DNA of 33,173 bases from JAZKSG01 sp964384785 (GCA_964384785.1 CAYLLH010000013.1:1-33173), one strand, 5' to 3'; positions 8,790 to 17,151 are shown, counted from the first letter of the stretch. Program-made: numbers and translations. Notes: generated by a model from the letters alone, not told the origin.

Positions 8790-9974
8790 CTACATCACTT
8801 CACTGCCACTAGCTACATTTTCCATAATCTTTTTCAAAGATCTAATATGACAATTCCGACCAATAATAACACCTGAATCTACTACAACATAACTCTTAAA
8901 TAAATTATTATCACCAACTAACGCACCTATATCCTTTATCTTCAAAAATTCAGTATCAACCTCCAAAGATGCATCACCAACAATAGTAGAAAAACCATTC
9001 TCAAGTACATTTCCTTTACCAATAACAGAATGAGAAATAAAAGAATGAGAACCAATTTTACAATCATCCATTATAATACTGTTTCTAATCTCAGATAATG
9101 GTTCAACCACTACATTATCACCAATCGATGTTGAAGGAAAAATACAGGTATTAGGACCAATCTCACAACCTTTTCCAATAACCACAGGTCCAACAATGTA
9201 ACAACCAGATGAAACAGTTGTATCCTTACCAACATAAACAGAACCTTTCAAAGTAACATTTTTCTCTATAACCCCCGCACATGACTTACTATAATCCTGA
9301 ACCATAACAGAATTAACATCAATCAAATCCCAAGGATAAACTACATCCATCCAAAGATCACTACGAACTGTACCGATAGTTTTTCCTTCATCAACTAAAG
9401 ACTGAATAATAGAAAACAATGAATAATCTCCTTTAGAAGCAAAATCCTCAATTTTATCAAAAATAGAAACAGGAAATTTGTAAATACCCGTAGAAATAAA
9501 ATTACCAATGTCTTCCTGCGGTTGCTTAACTATCTCATCCAAGTTACCATTCTTTAAAAAAACTACACCATATTTTGAAGGATGAGAATGCTCTTTTATC
9601 ATCATACTATAACTTGAAGAATCATCAATTATATTTGAAACACCATTAGAATCAATGATGTTATCACCAGATAAAACAAGAAAAGAATCATCGATATAGT
9701 CCTTAGCCTGCAATAAAGCATGCGCAGTACCCAGTTGTTTATCCTGAAAAGCAAATTTAACAGAAATATCCTTATAATCTTTAAAATACTCCATTACAAC
9801 TTCTTTTTTATAACCCACAACAATAACAATTTCATTGACACCTGCTTTTTTCAAAGAATCGACAACATACTCAAGTATTGGTTTATTTGCAACAGGAAGC
9901 ATAACCTTCGGCATAGTTTCAGTAAACGGCCTAAGACGCTTGCCTTCACCCGCGGCAAGAATAACAGCTTTCAT
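8790..9974 (-). CDS. GlmU-like paralog with degenerate acetyltransferase half
   Basis: 394 residues, clearly related to the gene at 5750. The nucleotidyltransferase domain is intact (LAAGEGKRLRPFT, PKVMLPVANKPILE, LSGDN). The C-terminal beta-helix is present, but where its paralog has the acetyltransferase residues it reads GSHSFISHSVIGKGNVLENG and then GDASLEVD, lacking the ANLR and TGRRKLG segments. It is therefore probably a nucleotidylyltransferase alone, perhaps for another sugar-1-phosphate. It is the first gene of the glm run, with GAAGGAG before its ATG and a TATA-like TTATATAT at about 10043-10050. Whether the sugar is glucose, glucosamine or another is not visible. Confidence 0.85.
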   Translation of the reverse strand: MKAVILAAGEGKRLRPFTETMPKVMLPVANKPILEYVVDSLKKAGVNEIVIVVGYKKEVVMEYFKDYKDISVKFAFQDKQLGTAHALLQAKDYIDDSFLVLSGDNIIDSNGVSNIIDDSSSYSMMIKEHSHPSKYGVVFLKNGNLDEIVKQPQEDIGNFISTGIYKFPVSIFDKIEDFASKGDYSLFSIIQSLVDEGKTIGTVRSDLWMDVVYPWDLIDVNSVMVQDYSKSCAGVIEKNVTLKGSVYVGKDTTVSSGCYIVGPVVIGKGCEIGPNTCIFPSTSIGDNVVVEPLSEIRNSIIMDDCKIGSHSFISHSVIGKGNVLENGFSTIVGDASLEVDTEFLKIKDIGALVGDNNLFKSYVVVDSGVIIGRNCHIRSLKKIMENVASGSEVM

Positions 9975-10070
9975 AAAATCTTATTCTCCTTCAAAACAAA
10001 GTAAGCCTAAATCCAATATTTTATTCTTACTAATAAAAAAAAGATATATAACATCTTATAAATAAATACA

Positions 10071-10934
10071 TTAATTTACAAAAAGTATAGAATAATCACA
10101 TTTTTCAGCTATTTTACGTTTAATATTACCCGCGGGGATACCAAGAGCTCCTTTCTTTTTTTGCTCCCGGCCAAGTATTACAAGACCAATATCCTGTTTT
10201 TTAGCTGTTTTATCAAGACTTTTTTGAAGATTACCCTCAACGGTTTCTACATTGACTCCTTTTTCTTTCATCTGTTCAACAAAAATCTGTCTTTTAAACT
10301 GTAAAACATGTTTAGGTTTCGGATAAGATCGTTCACCATTTTTATCAACATCAACAGTGTCTTCTTTATCAACAACATATATCATTTTTAGATTCCAACC
10401 AAGCTTTTCAGATAGTTTAATACTAAGACCCGGGACTTTTTGATTCGGAGCCAAGTTTGAACAAACTGCAAGAATAGAATCAGTTTTTACTTTAGATTCA
10501 ACCCATACTGGTATATCAAGCTGATAAAAAAAACCATAATCAATTAAACATCCTCTTACACAGGACATAAGAACTAAATCATATTTTTTTTCTTTTTTAC
10601 CTATTTCTTTTTTAATTATTTCCCCGTAAACACCTTCAACTATTCTTTCTTCATAATCAATATTTTTATTTTTAAAAAGATTTTTTGCATCATGAAAAAT
10701 TATTTGATCCGCTGTTTGTATATGTTGACGAATGACATCTTTTTTTATTTCATCACGATCAAAAGTTGTTCTATAAGAATCAGATTTTTTTTCTACCTGT
10801 TCAACAGCCGCCTTTTCAACAATATACAAAAGTGTTATTTTGCTGTTAAAATGTTCTGCTAAGAAGATAGCTCTATTTATTACAGGTTTATTGTAATATT
10901 CAGATGAAATCGGGATAAGTATGTTTTCAAACAT
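10071..10934 (-). CDS. Tandem universal stress protein
   Basis: 287 residues made of two UspA-type domains: FENILIPIS at the start of the first, and a second from about 152 (SILAVCSN) to the end (CDYSILFVN). The usual ATP loop GxxG-x9-G(S/T) is degenerate (GREQKKKGALGIPAGN), so nucleotide binding is uncertain. It lies 56 bases after the SLC13 transporter in the same direction and is probably the last gene of the sulfate run. Usp proteins beside transporters often regulate them; here that is inference. Confidence 0.8.
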   Translation of the reverse strand: MFENILIPISSEYYNKPVINRAIFLAEHFNSKITLLYIVEKAAVEQVEKKSDSYRTTFDRDEIKKDVIRQHIQTADQIIFHDAKNLFKNKNIDYEERIVEGVYGEIIKKEIGKKEKKYDLVLMSCVRGCLIDYGFFYQLDIPVWVESKVKTDSILAVCSNLAPNQKVPGLSIKLSEKLGWNLKMIYVVDKEDTVDVDKNGERSYPKPKHVLQFKRQIFVEQMKEKGVNVETVEGNLQKSLDKTAKKQDIGLVILGREQKKKGALGIPAGNIKRKIAEKCDYSILFVN

Positions 10935-10990
10935 ATCGATCTTTCATGGTTTTTTTGTTTTTCAATAATACTTCTATTATTTATGGTTTA

Positions 10991-12436
10991 TCATAAACCA
11001 AGTATTCCTCTCCAGTACAGAATAGCTATTGTAAATAAAATAATTATACACGATATATTCGCAAATATACCTGCTTTTAAGAGATGACGAGTGGAAAAAT
11101 AACCAGATGTATACGTTATAGCATTTCCTGGTGTTGCGATAACTAACATAAAAGCAAGTCCGCCACTAAGCGCAATTAGCATAGATGAAAACAATGGACT
11201 TATACCAACTATTTCAGATGAAATAGCAATACCAATCGGGAGAAGTACTGCAACAGCTCCAGTGTTAGACATAACATTTGTAAGAAGTATTGTAAAAAGA
11301 ATTAAACCAAGGATTACCAAATAAGGATTACTGTTCATATGTGAAATAATACTATGTGCAATCCATGCACCAGCTCCTGTATCATGCATACCCACACCCA
11401 ATGTTATTGCTCCACCATAAAGAAGTATTATCCCCCAAGGAACACGTTTTTCAACATCCTTCCAGGATAAAGACCCTGTGATAAACATTAGAATGCTTCC
11501 AAGTATAGCTATTGATGCTAAACCAAAATAAGTCTGATGGGAGAAAAAAATCCATAAAAAAATTGTAAAAAATAATACAAGTGAAACAGTTATTTCGTTT
11601 TTACCAATTTTTCCTTCTTTATTGACCTGCTTTGTTATTTCATCTTTTGCTAAACTAATATCATCTATCTCTATTGGAAAAGAAAATTGTAATATAAACC
11701 ATACCACAGGTAAAGAAATAACTACAACAGGCACTGAATAAATCATCCAATCAAGAAATGTAACCGTGTAACCGGATTCTGAAAGAACCGCAACCGTTAA
11801 GGGGTTACGAGCACCACCAACAAGTGTACCAAGACTACCAATAGAACACCCATATGCAACCGAAAGCATACTAACTATCCCAAAATTACTTTGTTTAGGA
11901 ATAATTTTCATAGCAATCAAAATCGAAGCAATAATCGGAAGAAACAAAGCAGCAACTCCATGCTCTGGCATAATAAAAGAAAGCAAAGCACAAGAAAGCA
12001 TTATACCAAAAGTAAAACTTTTAGGACTGTTCTCAAAAAATCTTAGGAAACGCAATGCTATTCTTTTATGCAAACCGTGTTTTTCTATTGCCGCAGCTAT
12101 AATAAAAGCACCTATCAAGAAAAACACTGCTTCGTTTCCAAAAGAACTAAACACGTTTTTCGCTGAAATAATACCAAGAAGCGGTTGTGCTATCATTATC
12201 AACAAACCAGTTACAGCCAAAGGTATTGGTTCAGTTATCCAAAGTATAGCTGCCATCAGAAGAATACCAATCATCACCTGTCCATCATGAGAAAGACCAG
12301 GCAAAGTTGGCATCAAATAAAAAAGAGTCAATAACAAAAAAGAAAGAAAAATTAAAACCAGATTCTTATAACTTAAAATAATGTTAAATTTTGAATTAGA
12401 ATCTTGTTTTTTTACATTATTATCTAAATCGTTCAT
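10991..12436 (-). CDS. SLC13/DASS-family anion transporter, probably sulfate
   Basis: A 481-residue membrane protein with about twelve hydrophobic segments. Family hallmarks are ITEPIPLAVTGLL near the N-terminus, NEAVFFLIGAFIIAAAIEKHGLHKRIAL, and the C-terminal SNTGAVAVLLPIG, which matches the SNT substrate/sodium motif of the divalent anion:Na+ symporters. Members carry sulfate, citrate, succinate or phosphate. Sulfate is favoured because the next genes upstream activate sulfate. I chose the ATG at 12436 over the TTG at 12442, which adds two residues. It follows the sulfotransferase by about 36 bases. Confidence 0.88.
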   Translation of the reverse strand: MNDLDNNVKKQDSNSKFNIILSYKNLVLIFLSFLLLTLFYLMPTLPGLSHDGQVMIGILLMAAILWITEPIPLAVTGLLIMIAQPLLGIISAKNVFSSFGNEAVFFLIGAFIIAAAIEKHGLHKRIALRFLRFFENSPKSFTFGIMLSCALLSFIMPEHGVAALFLPIIASILIAMKIIPKQSNFGIVSMLSVAYGCSIGSLGTLVGGARNPLTVAVLSESGYTVTFLDWMIYSVPVVVISLPVVWFILQFSFPIEIDDISLAKDEITKQVNKEGKIGKNEITVSLVLFFTIFLWIFFSHQTYFGLASIAILGSILMFITGSLSWKDVEKRVPWGIILLYGGAITLGVGMHDTGAGAWIAHSIISHMNSNPYLVILGLILFTILLTNVMSNTGAVAVLLPIGIAISSEIVGISPLFSSMLIALSGGLAFMLVIATPGNAITYTSGYFSTRHLLKAGIFANISCIIILFTIAILYWRGILGL

Positions 12437-12472
12437 AACCAAAATGACTTTAAGAAAAAATTATATTTTTTT

Positions 12473-13048
12473 TTATTTTCTCCACTCTTTATAAAGACTT
12501 TCATCTACAACTCCCACCATTTTATTTAAACTCTCCTCTGAAAGATTTAAAAACTTTTGTATTTTTTTAAGGTTTTCACGTGGTTCAGAGAGGATATCGT
12601 TATAATTTACAAATAAAACATCAACATCTGATCTCTGTTTTAGTTTTTGTTTAACCATGTTGTTTAAACCAACAAATGCTTTTCTTGTTTCATCTCTGTT
12701 CTTGTCTTTTACTCCTACCATGTTTTCCATAGATTCAAGGATTTCCTCGATGTTTCTCTCCGAGTAGATTATTTTATAATTGTTTTCAGGTAAAAACTTT
12801 ATTCCATAAGCTGTGATTTTTATAAATTTTCCTTTGAATTTATCCAAAGAAAGTGTTCCATCGATAAGTCTATTAATAATTTTACCCCCCTCAAGTTCAT
12901 AATATCCCCTTGGATTGTTTTTATCAGCAGGTCGTGAACCATCTGATCCTACAGGTATTTCAGCAGCATCAAGCATCTGCATAAGCATAGATGTACCAGA
13001 TCTCTCAAGACCAGATACAATATAGTTGATGTTAGCGTCGAGTTTCAT
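12473..13048 (-). CDS. PAPS-dependent sulfotransferase-like protein
   Basis: 191 residues. The N-terminal VSGLERSGTSMLMQML (about 11-26) is the 5'-phosphosulfate-binding P-loop of sulfotransferases (consensus RSGTT/S with following helix). The middle KIIYSERNIEEILESM fits the 3'-phosphate strand-loop (family R-D/N-x-x-E/D-x-L-x-S), and VLFVNYNDILSEPRENLKKIQKFL is the typical Y-x-D-L...P...L closing motif. No membrane segment or signal is seen, so it should act in the cytosol. It lies directly after APS kinase, the enzyme that makes PAPS. The acceptor (glycan, lipid or small molecule) cannot be told. GGGAGA precedes the ATG. Confidence 0.85.
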   Translation of the reverse strand: MKLDANINYIVSGLERSGTSMLMQMLDAAEIPVGSDGSRPADKNNPRGYYELEGGKIINRLIDGTLSLDKFKGKFIKITAYGIKFLPENNYKIIYSERNIEEILESMENMVGVKDKNRDETRKAFVGLNNMVKQKLKQRSDVDVLFVNYNDILSEPRENLKKIQKFLNLSEESLNKMVGVVDESLYKEWRK

Positions 13049-13100
13049 TTTTTTTGATCTCTCCCTTTATAAAAAAAATAATAAAAGATAAGGGGTTTTT

Positions 13101-13712
13101 TTATTTTATTATTTTCATTTCTTTTAGTTTCTTTATTACTTTTTCAGCACTTTGCTCAACGGTTTCCTTGTCAGTGTTCACGATTACTTCAGGTGTCTCT
13201 GGTTCTTCATATGGTGCACTGATACCTGTGAAATCTTTTATCACACCATCTCTTGCTTTTTTGTATAGTCCTTTAGGATCACGTTCTTCACATGTATCAA
13301 GTGGAGCTTTTGCAAAAATTTCTAAGAATCTTCCATCACCTGCTAGTTCTCTACAGAAATCACGGAGTTTTCTATATGGTGAGATAAAAGCTGTAATCGT
13401 TATAACACCAGAGTCGGCAAAAAGGTTAGCCACCTCACTAATACGTCTTATGTTTTCATTTCTATCCTCTGGGCTGAAACCAAGGTCTTTGTTAAGCCCA
13501 TGACGTACATTATCACCATCCAATACATAGCTTATATGACCCATCTCATGTAACTTGTATGCTACTTCATTTGCAACAGTTGATTTCCCACTACCAGAGA
13601 GGCCAGTGAACCATAATACTACTCCTTTTTGATTTAAAAGTTCTTCTCTATCCTCACGAGTTACCTTGTGTTCATGCCAATGCACATTTGTTGCTTTTTG
13701 TTCTTTTTCCAT
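13101..13712 (-). CDS. cysC: Adenylylsulfate (APS) kinase
   Basis: 203 residues, a standard CysC. It phosphorylates APS with ATP to give PAPS, the sulfate donor for sulfotransferases. Walker A is GLSGSGKST (37-45), then DGDNVRHGLNKDLGFS (65-80), the APS site around RRISEVANLFADSG and ISPYR, and the lid KGLYKKARDG with TGISAPYEEP. GAGGAA lies before the ATG. It is eight bases after the DHH phosphoesterase gene and followed by the sulfotransferase, so PAPS production, use and by-product handling are coded side by side. Confidence 0.96.
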   Translation of the reverse strand: MEKEQKATNVHWHEHKVTREDREELLNQKGVVLWFTGLSGSGKSTVANEVAYKLHEMGHISYVLDGDNVRHGLNKDLGFSPEDRNENIRRISEVANLFADSGVITITAFISPYRKLRDFCRELAGDGRFLEIFAKAPLDTCEERDPKGLYKKARDGVIKDFTGISAPYEEPETPEVIVNTDKETVEQSAEKVIKKLKEMKIIK

Positions 13713-13720
13713 AATTTTTT

Positions 13721-14707
13721 TTATTCCTCCATAAAAAAGTTTTTTACTTCCTCTAAAAATGATTCTGTCTGATTTTTTGGAATAATTGCTCCAAGGACTT
13801 CTTTTTTACCGCCGCATTTAAAACCTAGTTCTTTCCCGCGTTTTATCATAGGTTCCATGTTTTTACTTGTGGTACGAACGTATAGTTGATCAAGGTCATC
13901 AAAAAAACCAGTGTTTACAACTATAGTATTCTTTTGTGTGTTCCATGCAAGTTTACGTGTTACTGTTGAAATTATATTAAAAGAACTGTTCATTTTTTTA
14001 AGAATTGTTTGATCAAAGGTTTCACCAGTGTCATCAAGTTGTCTGTTGATTTCGTTTTCAATCAGGTCATAGTTTTTGTTCCATTCATCGTTTTCAAGAA
14101 TCTCAGCGGGTTTCTGTATTTCTAAAAGTTTGTATGGTGCTTTTTCTACAGTTTTTTTATCTCCTTTTTTGTAGTTGGAATCCAAAAGATATACCATTTT
14201 ATGTAAGTCTTCAAATGTTAGATTGTTTTCTTCACAGAAATCTTTGATAATCTGGTTGAACTTTGGATTGTTTTTGATTTTTTGTTCATGATCTCCAACT
14301 ATTCCAAGAAGGGCAAAAAGATTAACTGGGTTTTCTAAATAGTCGTTTACTATCCAGCTTGCACTTGGGTATTCATCAGGGTTTTCTCCTTTGATTACTG
14401 GATTATGATGAAAAACTGTTTTGATTTCAGGTCCAAGGTGATGATCGAAAATGAGAACATTTTCAGCATAGTTAGATAATTCTAGAATATTTTCTTCGGG
14501 TAGACTCATATCAGTGATTATAATAAAGTCAAATCCTTTGCATTTTTCTAGTTCTTCGGGTGTTAAAAAATAGTTGCCCAGTATCGGCGTTCTATTGGCT
14601 ACTATTTTTTCCCCAAGTTTTTCTAGTATTAGTTTTGCTGAACAGATTCCATCTGTATCCCAGTGATGGATTAGTAGTCCTTTTCCTTTTAGTTGATCAA
14701 GATTCAT
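13721..14707 (-). CDS. DHH-family phosphoesterase, candidate PAP phosphatase
   Basis: 328 residues with the DHH metal-site motifs: HHWDTDG (14-20), ITD (64-66), DHHLG (88-92) and GDHE (138-141). The C-terminal part (VRTTSKNMEPMIKRG, GFKCGGKKEVLGAII) resembles a DHHA1-type substrate domain, with the usual GG replaced by CGG. DHH enzymes include RecJ-like nucleases, NrnA nanoRNase/PAP phosphatases and others. Its place between ATP sulfurylase (21 bases away) and APS kinase (8 bases) suggests it removes adenosine-3',5'-bisphosphate, the inhibitory product of sulfotransfer. Family is sure; substrate is inference. Confidence 0.85.
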   Translation of the reverse strand: MNLDQLKGKGLLIHHWDTDGICSAKLILEKLGEKIVANRTPILGNYFLTPEELEKCKGFDFIIITDMSLPEENILELSNYAENVLIFDHHLGPEIKTVFHHNPVIKGENPDEYPSASWIVNDYLENPVNLFALLGIVGDHEQKIKNNPKFNQIIKDFCEENNLTFEDLHKMVYLLDSNYKKGDKKTVEKAPYKLLEIQKPAEILENDEWNKNYDLIENEINRQLDDTGETFDQTILKKMNSSFNIISTVTRKLAWNTQKNTIVVNTGFFDDLDQLYVRTTSKNMEPMIKRGKELGFKCGGKKEVLGAIIPKNQTESFLEEVKNFFMEE

Positions 14708-14728
14708 TATTTTTTCACCAGTATTTTT

Positions 14729-15853
14729 TTATTCAACGAATGGATGATCATATTTTAGGATGGTTTCTGCGACTTCTTTTCTCATCATATCTTCAGGTGG
14801 TACTTTGCCGTCTCTAAGTAGTGCTCGTATTTTTTTGCCGCTGAAGTTTATATGGTGTTTTTGATCATGTGGACATATTTTGTCGTTTACTACACTATCA
14901 CATTTTGTGCATCGTGAAAAACTTCTGAAAAAGATCGGTATTATTCCAAGATCTGGGAATTCTTTGAAAATATCATGTGCATCATATGGACCATAGTAGT
15001 CTCCTACTCCTGCATGGTCTCTTCCAACGATAAAATGTGTGCATCCGAAGTTTTTACGCATGATTGCATGATGTATTGCTTCTCGTGGTCCAGCATATTT
15101 CATACTGGTTCGAAGGATACTCATTACTGATCTTTCTTTTAGATAGTAATGCTGCATTAGTGTTTCATAGCTTTTAAGGATTACTTCGTCTTTGAAATCT
15201 CCTGGTTTTTTCTTTCCAAGGATTGGATTTATAAATATTCCATCTACAAATGTTAGTGCTGTTTTTTGTACGTATTCATGTCCGAGATGTGGAGGGTTTC
15301 GGGTTTGAAATGCTACTATTTCTCTCCATCCTTTTTCTTTGAATAAGATTCGTGTTTCTTTGGGTTGCAGGGTGTAGTTGTGGAATTCTCGGGGTTTGTT
15401 TTCTATTAGTTTTATTTTTCCACCTACAAATTTGGGTTTCATTTGTTGTACGTGTGCTACTCCGGGATGAGCGTTGTCTGTGGTTCTGAACACGTTTTCC
15501 GATATAGTTTTTTTATCATAATTATAGATTTCTTCGATATCTAGTGTTGCTTTTACACCTAAATCATTGTTTTTTAGTAGGACTGTGTCTCCTTCTTTGA
15601 GTTTTTCTCCATTGAAGTCTAGTAGTATTGGTATGGTCCATGGTGTATCGTTTTCTAGTCTTTTTTCTCTTACAACATTTTCTAAGTCGTTGTAACCTAG
15701 GAATCCTTTGAGTGGTGAGAATATTCCTGTTGCTATATTTATTACGTCTTCTGTTAGGTTGTTGTCTATTTCAAAAGTCGGTATGTCTTCGGTGTAGTTT
15801 TCATCTTTTTTGGTTTTTCTATTTACGAGTTTTCCGCCGTGTGGGTTTTGCAT
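14729..15853 (-). CDS. sat: Sulfate adenylyltransferase (ATP sulfurylase)
   Basis: 374 residues of the single-chain Sat type, making APS from sulfate and ATP. Key motifs are QTRNPPHLGH (183-192, sulfate/ATP binding), RTSMKYAGPREAIHHA (about 248-263), and GRDHAGVG (277-284). A CTKC ... CPHDQKH cluster (315-333) is the zinc site found in archaeal and some bacterial enzymes. GGGAGA precedes the ATG. No APS reductase (AprAB) or PAPS reductase (CysH) is nearby, and APS kinase follows two genes on, so the route leads to PAPS, not to sulfide. Confidence 0.97.
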   Translation of the reverse strand: MQNPHGGKLVNRKTKKDENYTEDIPTFEIDNNLTEDVINIATGIFSPLKGFLGYNDLENVVREKRLENDTPWTIPILLDFNGEKLKEGDTVLLKNNDLGVKATLDIEEIYNYDKKTISENVFRTTDNAHPGVAHVQQMKPKFVGGKIKLIENKPREFHNYTLQPKETRILFKEKGWREIVAFQTRNPPHLGHEYVQKTALTFVDGIFINPILGKKKPGDFKDEVILKSYETLMQHYYLKERSVMSILRTSMKYAGPREAIHHAIMRKNFGCTHFIVGRDHAGVGDYYGPYDAHDIFKEFPDLGIIPIFFRSFSRCTKCDSVVNDKICPHDQKHHINFSGKKIRALLRDGKVPPEDMMRKEVAETILKYDHPFVE

Positions 15854-15872
15854 TTTTATTTTCTCTCCCTTT

Positions 15873-16109
15873 TTAGTCTAAGTATCCTAGTGCTCTTAGT
15901 CTTTCTTTGACTTTTTCTTCGTCTTCTTTTGAAAATGCTTCTTCGTCTTCTTCATCATCCATACCTGAGATTACTTCTCTGAGTACATATGTTACATATG
16001 ATGATAGTGAGTTGAATCCTGTTCCTTCTATTCTTTTCTTGATTTTTTCTGCTAAAGGCGATGGTATGGATATTGTTGTGTATTTTTTTTCGTTTTTTTC
16101 TTCTGCCAT
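15873..16109 (-). CDS. Ribbon-helix-helix DNA-binding regulator
   Basis: 78 residues. The segment KYTTISIPSPLAEKIKKRI followed by SLSSYVTYVLREVI is a classic ribbon-helix-helix (CopG/Arc/NikR-like) fold: a short beta strand, two helices, then an acidic tail (DDEEDEE). It binds DNA as a dimer. It is the first gene of the sulfate run, 19 bases before sat, with AGGTGA upstream of its ATG. Tandem ten-base repeats and a 16-base palindrome just upstream are likely operators, so it may control itself and the operon, but also the divergent purQ. Confidence 0.85.
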   Translation of the reverse strand: MAEEKNEKKYTTISIPSPLAEKIKKRIEGTGFNSLSSYVTYVLREVISGMDDEEDEEAFSKEDEEKVKERLRALGYLD

Positions 16110-16128
16110 ATTTTTTTCACCTAATTTT

Positions 16129-16157
16129 TAACTATATTTAATTATATTTAATTATAT
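16129..16157 (-). promoter_or_regulatory. Tandem ten-base repeats, operator/promoter candidate
   Basis: About three head-to-tail units close to ATTATATTTA cover these bases, 20-48 bases upstream of the RHH regulator's start, in the region where its TATA box must lie. Ten-base spacing puts the units on one face of the DNA, as RHH dimers that bind cooperatively often need. AT-rich sequence makes some repetition likely by chance, so the role is tentative. Confidence 0.4.
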
Positions 16158-16209
16158 GTCATTAAAAAGTAGTATAAAAATCTTATGAAAATAACAAAAA
16201 TACAACTTA

Positions 16210-16225
16210 TAATTATATATAATTA
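16210..16225. promoter_or_regulatory. Perfect 16-base AT palindrome
   Basis: TAATTATATATAATTA is its own reverse complement and lies between the divergent RHH and purQ genes. It shares the AATTATAT core of the repeats at 16129-16157, so both could be sites for the same regulator. It also contains a symmetric TATA-like core. Confidence 0.35.
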
Positions 16226-16301
16226 AAATCTAAAACAACAAAAAACATATAAGAAAAAAACAATACCAAACAAAAAAAATTCAACAGGTGAAAAAAACAA
16301 A

Positions 16302-17138
16302 TTGAAAAAACAAGACATAAAAATAGCAATACTAAGAATCGAAGGAACCAACTGCGAACAAGAAAGCTATGATGCATTCAAAAGACTAGGAACCAAACCA
16401 GAATTCGTACACCTAAAACAACTACTAAACATAGACTGTAACAAAGACGAAACAAGAAACCTATCAAATTATCAATGCCTAATGATACCTGGAGGATTCT
16501 CAGCAGGAGACTACATAAGAGCAGGCGCAATATTTGCAGCAAGAATCAAAAGCAAACTACAAAAAAAATTAGAAGAATTCGTAAACCAAGAATACCCAAT
16601 ACTAGGAGTATGCAATGGCTTCCAGATACTAACAGAACTAGGACTTCTACCAAGCATAGAAACAACCATATCAAAAACACCACAAGCATGTCTAACAATA
16701 AACGACTCGGACAGATTCGAATGCCGGCCTACACTACTAAAACATGAAAACCAAGGAAAATGTGTCTTTACAAAAAAAATACCAGAAAAACAAATAAGAC
16801 TAATACCAAGTGCTCATGCCGAAGGAAAACTATTATTTCCAATGGAAAAACAAGAAAAAATAATCAGAAAACTTGAAGAAAACGATCAAATAGTATTCAA
16901 ATATGTTGACCCTGATGGAAACTACGCAGAATATCCTTGGAATCCAAATGGATCACCATACAACATCGCAGGAATCTGCAACCACATAGGTAATGTATTT
17001 GGCATGATGCCGCATCCAGAACGAGTTTTTTACCGTCATCAACACCCCGACTGGAATCGCTTAGGATTAAATGGAGATGTCGGTGATGGAAGAGTTATTT
17101 TTGAATCAGTTATAGATTATATTTCTAAAAAATTTTAG
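16302..17138 (+). CDS. purQ: Phosphoribosylformylglycinamidine synthase, glutaminase subunit
   Basis: 278 residues of a class I glutamine amidotransferase acting in purine synthesis, giving ammonia to PurL. Seen: IPGGFSAGDYIRAGAI, the nucleophile elbow GVCNGFQ, the long substrate insert with AHAEGK, NPNGSP, and the catalytic PHPERV near the C-terminus. AGGTG stands before a TTG start, and MKKQDIKIAILRIEGTNCE is the normal beginning, so TTG is accepted. At 278 residues it is longer than the common 220-230 form, like other archaeal versions. PurL and PurS are not in the window. Its coding strand is strongly A-rich. Confidence 0.93.
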   Translation: MKKQDIKIAILRIEGTNCEQESYDAFKRLGTKPEFVHLKQLLNIDCNKDETRNLSNYQCLMIPGGFSAGDYIRAGAIFAARIKSKLQKKLEEFVNQEYPILGVCNGFQILTELGLLPSIETTISKTPQACLTINDSDRFECRPTLLKHENQGKCVFTKKIPEKQIRLIPSAHAEGKLLFPMEKQEKIIRKLEENDQIVFKYVDPDGNYAEYPWNPNGSPYNIAGICNHIGNVFGMMPHPERVFYRHQHPDWNRLGLNGDVGDGRVIFESVIDYISKKF

Positions 17139-17151
17139 AAGAGAAAAAAAT

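Noticed and set aside
10121..10145. Short GC-rich spot in the Usp gene as a possible structured RNA
   Set aside because: It encodes the conserved GIPAGN segment of the second Usp domain.
10071..16109. Dissimilatory or assimilatory sulfate reduction
   Set aside because: No AprAB, Dsr, CysH or sulfite reductase is present; the APS kinase and sulfotransferase fit PAPS use instead.
16302..17138. Strong A-richness of purQ as a sign of foreign DNA
   Set aside because: Other genes on the plus strand near here, and the minus-strand genes when read in sense, are also A-rich; with the low GC this looks like ordinary codon preference.
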